From positions 51,726,775 to 51,790,774 of the forward strand of contig OX578146.1 of NCBI GenBank assembly GCA_951213105.1: a stretch of DNA of 64,000 nucleotides, written 5' to 3'. Both the position numbers and the translations under genes were made by a program. A model generated the notes under the pieces. That model was not told where the DNA came from and ran no database searches. It worked only from the letters and a program-made list of their open reading frames with translations. How positions within the stretch are numbered: position 1 is the first letter of the stretch; each line of letters opens with the position of its first letter. Positions 21,241 to 32,110 of this stretch are shown here, piece after piece. Origin of the DNA: Amaurobius ferox (lineage: Eukaryota > Arthropoda > Arachnida > Araneae > Amaurobiidae).

Positions 21241-21624
21241 TTGTCAGATGATTTGGTTTGTTTGTCCGTCCGATGGTTTGGTTTGTTTATATAGCATTCA
21301 AAACTATTTCCGTATGTACTAAGTGTGAAGGGAAAAAGTGTAAAATATATACCAAAAGGGTAAAATATATACTTAAATATATTTTCTTTAATTTTATTAT
21401 TACACTGATGTATTTAATTGACTATCTTCTTGTGAAATTTGGAGTCAATCAAATCAGAACTTTTTGAGTTATATCGAATTTTGAGTTAAATTGAGTTATA
21501 TCGTTTTATCGAATCGTTAATTTTGAGTTATTACTGCGGCGTTCTTAAGTTTTGGAAGGCAGTGAATTACGAAACCGATGCTTAGTCATATATTTATTTC
21601 AGCAAAATAGTGTTGTTATTGAGA

Positions 21625-21882
21625 CCCAGAAAGGTGTAAGGTAACTGTTTGGACGGCTGGGGAAGTGCCACCCAATTTAGACCGGAACCCAGTGGGGGGA
21701 GGCATCCACAGGGACCGTACCCTCCTTCCCCTGCCACTAACATCTCGGAAGGACTTACCGACCCACATGTTTAATGTGATCGTACTCCGCGTGAACACGG
21801 CGGCAGTTTTGGCAGTGGCTGGAATCGAACCCGGGCCTACCGAGTGCAATTCGAGCGCTCTAACCACTGGGCTACCATTGGG
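21625..21882 (-). mobile_element. tRNA-headed SINE
   Basis: On the minus strand the 5' part has pol III box A (TAGCCCAGTGG, complement of 21864-21874) and box B (GGTTCGATTCC, complement of 21821-21831), spaced as in a tRNA. The body (GCCGCCGTGTTCACGC..., CCGAGATGTTAG) and the tail (GTTTGGACGG complement, then GTCTCAATAACAAC) are shared with the 5S-headed SINEs at 48996 and 55793. Sixteen bp near the tail are deleted. Confidence 0.8.
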
Positions 21883-22394
21883 CTTTGATGCGGTTTTCTG
21901 GAAAATAACTCTCTAGGATAGTCTTAATTTAAAACCATACTTGAAACGTTAAATATGGCTTTAGTTCCAATTTACAGTGATTTATGTACCTGTATCATTG
22001 AATTGCCTTTAGATGTAATTTTTAAAGAACTATCTATCTTTGCTTACATGCATAATATCTTTATTGACTTTGGGAGAATATAAACCTAACCTATATCTCT
22101 CAAAAAAAAAATTTAAATAAATTCTATAGAACAACATACAATTAACCTTTATTCTATTTCTTTTTTTTTTGTGATGTAAATTCTAATTATCATGATTTTT
22201 AATAAATAAAAATTATGGGAATTATAATTAATAGTATCCAGATCACAGAGTCTTTCAGGAAGGTACAGAATTTAAAATTCTGACATTGGTACTGCAAATA
22301 AAGTTCTTTTGCTAAATTATTTAATTAACAAGAAAAGTTACTTCGTACTACAGGGCAGTTAGAATTATTTATCATACAGGACAGCAAAGTGGAT
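21883..22394. other. AT-rich intronic DNA, no gene
   Basis: No coding or repeat structure recognised. Confidence 0.4.
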
Positions 22395-23050
22395 ATCTTT
22401 ATAGTGTAGTATCCAAACAATAGCATCGAATTGTTTGAATTTAATTAAAATTGAAAATCTGTCTGTCTGTCTGTCTGTCTGTTTTTCTGTCTGTGTTTAC
22501 GTATGTTTGTCTCATCATCACGGCAGAACGGCTGAACCGAATTTAATGAAATTTTGTGGATAGCCTTGAAATAGCTCCACTTAAAATTTAGTCTATGTTT
22601 CGAGTTTCTAAGATCAGGGGTTGTCGCGATATTAATGAAAAACGAAACTTTTCCTTAGGAGTTCTATTCTCTAACTCCCTGGTTCCTCCTAACGAAAAGG
22701 TTGAAAATCGTTTGTTTAAAACGCGAAAGTGAATTAAAACTTTATCTCTGAGTTTGGTGGGAGATTTTTTGCGCTAATTAGTCACTTTCTGAAAGCATGA
22801 ATTGTTTGAAGCATGAATTTAAATGGAAAATCTATCCCCATGGTTTATTTTTCTCAAGCTTTTACTCAACAATTAAAAGTATTAAGAAATCCCAATGGTT
22901 ATTTTATTATTAGCATTTTATGAGAAAGATTCTATCGTATATCATGTTGCTCGGCAACGCAATTAAATTAAATGTGTTTGTTAATGTTTATTATTATTTT
23001 TTCGATTTGAATAATAAATAAATGGATATAAAATATATTTCATAAATGAA
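22395..23050 (-). repeat. family D interspersed repeat, inverted copy
   Basis: It is the reverse complement of the block at 4100-4870, including the GTCTGTCTGTCTGTCTG tract (22460-22480), CGGCTGAACCGAATTTAATG and GGGAGATTTTTTGCGCTAAT. This is the best preserved long copy. Confidence 0.6.
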
Positions 23051-23289
23051 CGGTTTGATTATTCGTTTAATTATATTAATTACGGACTGCGTGCATCACT
23101 TTCATTTGTTTTGGTAAAGCGTTTTCAAACTTATATATTGTGTTTAGTCAATAAACTCATATATTGTGTTTAGCCAATAAACTCATTTAGTCGATTGTTG
23201 AAACAGAATAAGTGTAGAACGGGTATGTCTTCTAGTACAATTTTAGTGTTTTCATTAGTATATACTAACGGGATCAGAATGTTTTATTC

Positions 23290-23840
23290 TTCAGAACTGC
23301 AAATTCAGATCTGCAAACTTGGCGAGATTTGGCTAACTTGGCAACTTTTCTTAAACGTTGCCAAATTGACGGAAATGTCGCCAAATTGATAAAAACGACG
23401 CCAAATCAAAGAAATGAATTTTGTTTTGTTAGAAGAGAGTACTGAAATGATGTTTCGGTAGCATTTGTCTGTCAGTCCAACCGTCCTATTTAGTAACACA
23501 TTTAGCGAATTTTTAAAGTGTCGTCAATTTGATAAAAATATTTGTAAATCCATAAAAAGATCTTGAAATTGACAAAACTGCGCTAAATAAATAAAATTAA
23601 TTATGTTTTGTTAGGGGATAGTATTGTGATGATGCGCCAAGGGGGACTGTCAGTACTACAGTCCCACTTGGCGATACATTTGGTGATTTTTTAAAATGTC
23701 GCTAAATTGAAGAAAATGTCGCCAAATTGATAAAATGACACTAAATTCCTCAAAATGACACTAAATTCATCAAAATGACACCGAATCCATGAAAATTCAA
23801 TATTTTGCGTAATTAAGTACGATTTTCTGGATAATATCTG
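23290..23840. repeat. TGGCGA/TTGCCAAATT motif-rich segment
   Basis: Repeated GGCGAGATTTGGC, GTTGCCAAATTGACG, GTCGCCAAATTGATAAAA and ACGCCAAATC phrases occur on both strands in three clusters. The same phrasing forms the TGGCGA block of every RC-A element, but here there are no RC-A ends. The two strands give no ORF. Confidence 0.5.
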
Positions 23841-23859
23841 TCGTTTTGCGAGAATTAAA

Positions 23860-24130
23860 AAACATTTTTTTTTAAATTTGTTTATAAACTAGACCAGGAT
23901 GCTTAATTTTTCAGATCTGCCTGTGAAGATAATTTTGTATATCGAGCCCAGAGATTCTTATACATTTTTTAGAAGAATTAAATTAAATATTTTAATTAAA
24001 TATTTTGAACAATAAAGTCATTTAAAATATTATAGGAATTTACACAATACACATAATTGTCAATGTTAAGTTTCTTTATATTATATTTTCCGTATGAAAA
24101 AATAATATACTGCTAGTCTTCACTAAGATT
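23860..24130 (-). repeat. family D tail segment, inverted
   Basis: It matches the reverse complement of 3420-3620: GACTAGCAG, TAATATAAAGAAACTTA, AAAATTATCTTCACRGGCAG, ATCTGAARAAT. With the body at 22395-23050 it reproduces the D order seen at 2995-3620, with the motif-rich segment in between. Confidence 0.5.
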
Positions 24131-24756
24131 GAAAATTACGTGTCCTATATTTACCGGTTGAGATTGGCATCGATTAATCGATAAGACTCCAAACAATCGA
24201 TAGTTCATTCAGCAATCGGATTACAAGAAACGTAAAAATGAAGCCAGAATAGCGCGAAACAATGAAAAGTTTCGTACTTAGTGAGAAACAAAATACATTA
24301 CTTTTTGTACCGTAATGAACTCTCTTGCAAAAAATGTGAAGTGAGAAACTCTACTCGACTTTCTTATATATTCACATTTTATATTGCTCCCAAGTATACT
24401 TATGTCTGAGTCCGATAATATTTAATAAAAGCCTTAGAACTCCATTCTGAATTGCATAATTATTTTTTTAGCATAATAAAAATAAATTTTAGCCAATTTA
24501 ATTCCAATTTAAAGAATTTTTTAAATAAAATAATTCAAATCTTCCTCGATTCATATTGAGTTATACGAATACCAAGTATAGATTTTGCGTTTACATTTAT
24601 TATTAGAGGGGTCAGGATCTTTTTCTGACTGTAGAAACAGTCATTTGACAAATTAGGGTACGCAGCCTAAAGTACACTTACCACAGTTTGAGAAACAGCA
24701 CAATACATCAACATTATGTAATATTGATCTTTGCGTTAAAGTTGTGAAAACTGTAT
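24131..24756. other. AT-rich intronic DNA, no gene
   Basis: Nothing recognised. Confidence 0.4.
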
Positions 24757-24884
24757 TACTTTCTTTATATACATAATGTATAAGGAAAGTATTGTGACGG
24801 GGTCGAAAATTCGAATTCGAGTTTTAGACCTGAGAGCACGTTTCAAGCATCCCTGATCACGAATCAAACATTTTTGAAGTGATG

Positions 24885-24935
<51 letters not shown>

Positions 24936-25707
24936 CAGTGAGTCTGTGGAGACGATAACTGACGAACGAATGGACCGATTCGAACGAAATTTGGTACAAA
25001 AATCACAATCCGTAAACACTGGAAGCCTATTGTTTTTATACGTAATCGAATGTTCAGAACCCCCCTAAATTTTCGAGTGAAATTTTGAAAAAATCGTCAA
25101 AAAATCAAAACCGCTAATAAAGTTACGCAAATACACATTTCTTATGTAATTTTTCATTAGAAAACGATTGACATAAATTTTAGAACGCTAACATGAACCG
25201 TTCTCGAGATATTACACATTTTTCCAAAAAAATTATCAAAAAGTCATATAAAATAAAAAAAAATATTTCTTATTGAGAAACATGTTCACTTTTCATATGT
25301 AATACCATGCGATAAATTGGGTGACATCATTCTCGTGGATCTAGCTCGTTCCATTCATGAAAAAAGATACTTTGAGTAATACTTTTGTATTTAAACGCCA
25401 ATAGTCATTTAGCTGCTGTAAGAATAACTTATTTCTTCGTCCATAACGCTTGGCGAGATTTTGACGACGAATTTGGCAGAATGTCGCCAACTTGGCGACT
25501 TTTTGAAATGTTGCCAAATTAACGAAAATCTCGCCAAATGGAAAAAATGACGCTACATCAATGAAAATGGCGACTAATTGTCGAAAATTCAATATCTTGG
25601 AAAGAATATAAGTATCAACTAAAATAAAAACCTATTTTTTTTACTGTAAAAGTAGTAAATTCATTACATTATATAAGGAAAGTCATGTGTTGCCCACATC
25701 AGATTTT
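24757..25707 (-). mobile_element. RC-A element, full length
   Basis: Terminal hairpin at 24757-24790. The microsatellite is compound, (TC)n then (TG)n, at 24885-24936. TGGCGA block 25450-25540; complement of the 5' end at 25707. Without an ORF. Confidence 0.8.
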
Positions 25708-26080
25708 TTTTTATTGCAGTTCGTTTGAAAGATTCTGTGAAAAAATTTTTCAGAAATTCTTCAAAAATATTTTATAAAAAATTGATGTAAATAATATTTT
25801 CATGATGGCAACAGGCCAGACACGCCGGGGAATGGGATCAAATTAAGTAATTTGTGTTAATTTACAATATTTTAACATCTTAATGCAGTGGTGTGTAAGA
25901 ATGTAAGAGAATGTAAGTTTTGATTTCATTTGGACTGAAAACATATGTTGATAATGAAAACAAAATATCCATGTTTTCAATATTTGTTACAAATATTTTA
26001 ATAAAATACATTCGTAGTGATAAATAAATAAATATTATGTGGAAGTTACCACGAAAGTCGAAATTTCAAATGAAAATACA
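25708..26080. other. AT-rich intronic DNA, no gene
   Basis: Nothing recognised. Confidence 0.4.
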
Positions 26081-27045
26081 GGTTTACAGTCGATTTGATC
26101 AATAGCGGACAAGACACTGAGAGAACACGATGAGCGTTTTCTATTAAAGTATATTTGATTGCAGATGATAGCACATGGTGAGTATCGTTGTCCAGAACGT
26201 CTATGTTCCGGCGCTCCTGTGTGCCTGTCTCCCCTACAACCTTTTCAATTTAATATAACTTTCTGATAAATCAGGTTTGTAGTCGATTTGATCAATAGCG
26301 GACAAGACACTGAAAGAAGAAGATAAGCGCTTTCTATTAAATCATATTTGATTGCAGATGATAGCACATGGCGAAATAGCATTGCTCAGAACGTCTATGC
26401 TCCGGCGGTCCTGTGTGCCTAGTCTCCTCTACAAACTTTTCAGTTTTATATAACTCTTTGATAAATCAGGTTTACAGTCTATTTGATCAGTAGCGAACAA
26501 GACACTGAAAGAAGATGATAAGCGCTTTCTATTAAATCATATTTGATTGCAGATGATAGCACATGGCGAAATAGCATTGCTCAGAACGTCTATGCTCCGG
26601 CGGTCCTGTGTGCCTAGTCTCCTCTACAAACTTGTCAATTTTATATAACTCTTTGATAAATCAAGTTTACAGTCGATTTGATCAATAGCGGACAAAACAC
26701 TGAAAGAAGTCGATAAGCACTTTCTATTAAAGCATATCTGATTGCAGATGATAGCACATGGCGAAATACCACTGCTCAGAACGTCCATGCTCCGACGGTT
26801 CTGTGTGCCTAGTCTCCTCTAAAAACTTTTCAATTTTATATAACGTTCTGATAAATCAGGATAACAGTCGATTTGAACAATGCCGAACAAGGCACTGAAA
26901 GAAGACGATAAGCGCTTTCTATTAAAGCATATTTAATTTCAGATGATATCACATGGCAAGATATCGTTGTCCAGAACACTCCAGTGGTCTTGTGTGCCTA
27001 GTCTCTATACAACCTTTATAAAATTAATATAACTTTCTGATAAAT
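26081..27045. repeat. five-copy tandem repeat, unit about 195 bp
   Basis: CGATTTGATCAATAGCGGAC-like phases start at about 26091, 26284, 26479, 26674 and 26869 (spacings 193-195 bp). Each unit has AGATGATAGCACATGG, CAGAACGTC..CTCCGGCG, TGTGTGCCT and TGATAAATCAGGTTTACAGT. Copies 2-4 are the most alike. Confidence 0.85.
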
Positions 27046-27299
27046 TTATTTTTTCAAATCGTACAAAATCCTGAGAATGGTTGATTTCAACCATTTAAAA
27101 TGAGTGCCAGTTATGTTGCAATGACTCATGGCTGACGTCATCAGTCATCACCAAGTTTAAAAAAATTGTACCACATTGCAAATTTCCTTGATGCCAGGCC
27201 AATGTATTTACCGGTTATTTAGGTTTTGAAGACTTCTAAAAAGTGTGAAACTTTTCCGCCAGTTTTTGTCGCCGTACCGTGATTAGAAAACCGTATTTT
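27046..27299. other. spacer, nothing recognised
   Basis: No feature is seen. Confidence 0.4.
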
Positions 27300-28240
27300 T
27301 ACTTTCCTTATATACATAATGTATAAGGAAAGTATTGTGACGGGATCGAAAATTCGAATTCGAATATTCGACGGGAGAGCACGTTTCAAGCTTTCCAGAT
27401 CACGAATCAAACATTTTTGAAGTGATGTCTATGTGTGTGTGTGAAAGTATGTGTGTGCGTGTCAGTGAGTCTGTGGAGACGATAACTGACGGACGAATGG
27501 ACCGATTCGAACGAAAGTTGGTACAAAAATCACAATCCGTAAACACTGGAAGCCTATTGTTTTTATACGCAATCGAATGTTCAGAACCCCCCTAAATTTT
27601 CGACTGAAATTTTGAAAAATTCGTCAAAAAATCAAAACCGCAAATAAAGTTACGCAAATAGACATTTCTTATGTAATCTTTCATTAGAAAACGATTGACA
27701 TAAATTTTACAACGCTAACATGAACCGTTCTCGAGATATTGCACACTTTTTACAAAAATTATCAAAAAGTTATATAAAATAAAAAAAATATTTCCTATTG
27801 AGAAACATGTTCACTTTTCATATGTAATACCATGAGGTAAATAGGATAACATCATTCTCATGGATCTAGCTCGTTCCATTCATGAAAAAAGATACTTGAG
27901 TAATACTTTTGTATTTGAACGCCAATAGTTATTTATCCAATAGTAAGAATAACTTATTTCTCCGTCCATAACGCTTGGCGAGATTTTGGCGACAAATTTG
28001 GCGGAATGTCGCCAACTTGCCGACATTTTAAATTGTTGCCAAATTAACAAAAATCTCGCTAAATGCATAAAAATGACGCTAAATCAATGAAAATGACGAC
28101 CAATTGAAAAAAATTCAATATCTTGGAAAGAATATAAGTATCTACTATAAGAATAACATTTTTTTTTTTAACTGTAAATGTAGTATATTCATTGCATTAT
28201 ATAAGGAAAGTCATGTCTTGCCCACATCAGTTTTTTTTTT
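27300..28240 (-). mobile_element. RC-A element, full length
   Basis: Hairpin 27300-27335, GT tract 27433-27460 with an embedded GAAAGTATG, TGGCGA block 27975-28060. The 5' end complement CCCACATCAG lies at 28220-28230, followed by a T-run in which the usual ATCTGA triplet border is blurred. Confidence 0.75.
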
Positions 28241-28892
28241 TTTTTTAACAACCGAGTGTTAATATACCAACTGGATTTAAAAATAAATACGCCACGGAAG
28301 AGGTTTATGCCAAATTGTGCTCGATTTCATATGAAGAAAATAGCTTCTCGCCGCGTAAGTTTATCTCAAAATATTTCATAAACCGGTGAATTTCGTCAAG
28401 CTTCCTCCTTAACGGTATGTTGGATGCCAGCTGTGGAAGTAAAAGGATTCTCAGAGGATAGTTGGCGGAATCCCAAGACCCACAACGGGAATGAGAATCA
28501 GATCACGATGCTGCCTAAACAAGCTCATCCAAACTAGTTTAAAAGCTGGATCATCACCGGCATCATCCACATTGTATATGTGTATACAACAAACAAATGG
28601 CTTCGCTAAAAGGCTTTCAAAAGAGCTACAAAGCATTTACTATAAACAAGTAGCATAGGCAAAAACAAGTAACTTAGCTAAAAGTTTTTGAAAGGGGCTA
28701 CAAAACATTTACTACAAACAAGTAGCTTAGCTAAAAACAAGTATAGCTTAGCTAAAAACAAGTAGCTTAGCTAAAATCAAGTAGCTTAGCTAAAAATAGG
28801 TATATCAGCTAAAAAGTTTTCATAAAAGCTGCACAGTATTTAGCATATTAAACATTACTTTAGACATCACATTGATTAAAAACAATCATTAT
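28241..28892. repeat. spacer with AAACAAGTAGCTTAGCTAA minisatellite
   Basis: From 28660 to 28830 a unit of about 19-20 bp, ACAAGTAGCTTAGCTAAAA, is repeated irregularly about seven times. A longer phrase (AAAGCTACAAARCATTTACTA) is duplicated around 28620-28725. No gene. Confidence 0.6.
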
Positions 28893-29843
28893 TAGTTTCC
28901 TTATATACATAATGTATAAGGAAAATATTGTGACGGGGTAGAAATTCGAATTCGAGTTTTCGACGGGAGAGCACGTTTCAAGCATCCCTGATCACGAATC
29001 AAACATTTTTGAAGTGATGTCTGTGTGTGTGTGTGTGTCAATGAGTATGTGGAAACGATAACTGACGAAGTAACGGACCGATTCGAACGAAATTTGAACA
29101 AAAATCACAATCCGTAAATACTGGAAGTCTATTGTTTTTATACGCAATCGAATGTTCAGAACCCCTCTAAATTTTCGAGTGAAATTTTGAAAATATCGTC
29201 AAAATATCGAAACCGCTAATAAAGTTACGCAAATAGACATTTCGTATGTAATTTTTCATTAGAAAACGATTGACATAAATTTTAGAACGCTAACACGAAT
29301 CGTTCTCGAGATATTGCACATTTTTTAAAAACATTCTGAAGAAGTCATATAAAATAAAAAAAAATATATTTCCTATTGAGGAACATGTTCACTTTTCATA
29401 TGTACTACCATACGATAAATTGGGTGACATCATTCTCGTGGATCTAGCTCGTTCCATTCATGAGAAAAGATACTTTGAGTAATACTTCTGTATTTGAAAC
29501 CCAATAGTCATTTATCTGCTGTAAGAATAACTTATTTCTTCGTCCATAACGCTTGGCGAAATTTTGGCGACGAATTTGTTCGAAGATCGCCAACTTGGCG
29601 ACTTTTTTAAATGTTGCTAAATTAACGAAAAACTCGCCAAATGGATAAAAATGACGCTAAATCAATGACGACTCATTGATGATGACGACATGGAAAATGA
29701 CGACTCATTGACGAAAATTCAATATCTTGGAAAGAATATAAATAAATAACTATTATAAAAATTATCTATTTTTTTTTACTGTAAAAGTAGTAAATTCATT
29801 GCATTATATAAGGAAAGTCCTGTGCTGCCCACATCAGATTTTT
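28893..29843 (-). mobile_element. RC-A element, full length
   Basis: Hairpin at 28893-28926 (one C lost in TAGTTTCC), short GT tract 29022-29037, TGGCGA block 29545-29645 with a small ATGACGAC duplication, complement of the 5' end at 29843. Confidence 0.75.
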
Positions 29844-29849
29844 TATCAC

Positions 29850-30130
29850 TGTAATGAATACAGAGTTCCTAGATAAGACCTTAAACACCCCAATAGCTTT
29901 GCAAGGAAAGGTCCACCAGTGTACATCCATCTGTAGTAAATTGGCCATGACCGATCAAATACAATTGATTACAGTGCCCTTAGCGGAGCATTTAAAAAGT
30001 TAGTATACAGAACTCGTCAACAAAGCAAGATAGATGAAAAATCCAATTACAAAGTTGTAGATCGTTGTCTAATGAGTTGGAATCGAGTGTTACAGAAGAC
30101 ATTTATTTCATACAATATGGTTATTGGCGA
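29850..30130. repeat. family F single arm
   Basis: It matches one arm of the foldback element at 58333-58955: AGTTCCTAGATAAG, AAGGAAAGGTCCAC, GGCCATGACCGATCAAATA, AAAAAGTTAGTATAC, CAATTACAAAGTTGTAGA. The second arm is not present. Confidence 0.5.
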
Positions 30131-30210
30131 ATGGCTTTTCTATTCATGTATGCTAAAATAGTAATTAAAAAAAAAGTGGATTGGAAATGCCGTGGTGCGG
30201 TCTTCCCGTG

Positions 30211-31163
30211 TTTTTAACACTTTAAAACATAGTTGAAAGAGTTTATGATTTTGTTCATTCTGTCTGTCTGTCTGTCCGTTAGCACGATAACTGCCGTAAA
30301 AATGGCTTTATCGAAATGAAATTTTAGTATGTTTTTCAGACGGTCTGTGGAACTTATGGGAATATAGATGAATAATATCACCCAATTAGTATTTTATTGA
30401 ACCCGGGTTGAAAAAATGAAATACATTGGACCCTATGGGACCTAATGTTTCAAACATTTTTTAAGCGAATTTAAAATTCACAAATTACTTCGAAAATTTC
30501 AGAAAATATTCAAATTATCCCATAAAATATATAAAAAAAAATTCAATAAAATATGTTAAGTAGTTTTTTAAATAAAAATTATTTAACATAGGGAGAAAAA
30601 CAAATTCAATTAAATTCTGACTCTCGTTATATCCTCCAGAAAGAAAACAGAGATATATTATATAATAAATATTTTTCCAACAGTTTAATTATTTTATGTA
30701 TGAGAAGGGTTTCACATTTTAAAATAAATATGGTAGATAACAATTTTTCAAATTTTTAAATAAAATAAATTATTATAGTATTGTGATGAATGAAACGCTG
30801 CTTTCATATAGAAGCGATTTATATTTCTATGACGTCATTTGAATAAAGTTCATCTGTTTTCGATGAAGTTTTCAAATATAATAAATTATTATAGTGTTAT
30901 GATAATTTTAAAAATATTACCGAGGAATGTATCTCACTTTAGAGATGTTTAAACCAGGCAATTTATATTTCAATGCCGTCATTTAAATGAAGTTCATTTT
31001 TTTCGATGAAGTTTTCAAATATAATAAATTAATGTTGTATTGTGATCATTTTAAAAATATTACCGATGAATGCATCGCATTTTAGAGATGTTTGAATAAA
31101 ATTGCATTGAAGTTGGAAAGTTTTTCATAATCAATGCTTTATGCATGATTGATCTTTCTTGTT
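30211..31163 (+). repeat. family C element, copy 1
   Basis: It starts TTTTTAACACTTTAAAACAT, then CTGTCTGTCTGTCTGTCC (30261-30278) and GATAACTGCCGTAAAAATGG. It contains a twofold tandem module ending in ATATTACCGA(G/T)GAATG and ends in a GTTGGAAAG box followed by the hairpin-like ATCAATGCTTTATGCATGAT and CTTTCTTGTT. Non-coding. Confidence 0.65.
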
Positions 31164-31282
31164 CTTTCTGAAATTATTACAAATTAATAGGTTTAATTCA
31201 TAAGGGTTAATTCATTCTAACAAGTTTAATTTTTAGTCTTCTCTATGTGTTTTACAATACCATGCTATTGGGTATTAATTCA

Positions 31283-32110
31283 TTTTTAACACTTACCAAC
31301 ATAGTTGAAAAGTGTTTATTCAGTTTGTCTGTCCGTTCGCACATAACTGAAGTAAAAACGAAATTTTAGTATGTTGTTAAGATGGTCTGTGGGACATATG
31401 TGAATGTGAATGAATAATATCACCCAATTAGTTTTGGATTGAACCCGGTTTAAAAAAGTGAAATAGATTGAATCCTATGAGACCTAATTTTTCAAACATT
31501 TTTTAAGCAAAGAGTTAAAATTCACAAATTGCTTCGAAAATTTAAAGAAATATTCAAATTATCCCATAAAATATGTAAAAAAATTTCAGTAAAATATGTT
31601 CGGTAGTTTTTTAAATAAACATTAAAATACTAATCGCACCCATATTATAATATGAATAGATCATGTGACTCATTGAAAATTAAATATGACATGCATCTTT
31701 TTTCCCAGTGTAAAAATAGTGATTTTTAAAGTTCTTTAAAATTTATATTTAGTGCTGAATCCGCCCTAAAATCGCTTTATTATTGCGTATTTTCTGTGCA
31801 TCTGTATTCTGTGTCAACGCAATTACAATATTTTAGAGTTTAAATGATCATCAAACTTTGGCAATTTCTACAACGAGGCCTAATTTTAATAAATACAGAA
31901 TGTAAATAAGTGATTGCAAGATGAGTTGTATAAGAATTGCTGAATTTTTTTCATGCAAAATTATTTAATCTGGTGTCTGGAATAAAAATGATATAAATGA
32001 AATATTCATTGCTTTTACATAAAGAGCCAGCCAGACGATTTACATTTCGATAACGTCATTTAAATAAAGTTCATTTTTTTCAATGGAGTTTTAAGTTTTC
32101 AAATATAAAA
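31283..32110 (+). repeat. family C element, 3'-interrupted copy
   Basis: 5' stem-loop TTTTTAACACTTACCAAC...GTTGAAAAGTGTT, short GTCTGTCC tract, then typical C body. It stops within TTTTCAAATATA at an RC-B 5' end. Confidence 0.6.

Noticed and set aside
21816..21880. Functional tRNA gene on the minus strand
   Set aside because: Boxes A and B are good, but the acceptor stem does not close and the sequence continues into the SINE body.
26081..27045. CRISPR-like array
   Set aside because: The whole 195-bp unit is repeated; there are no unique spacers, and the context is eukaryotic intron.
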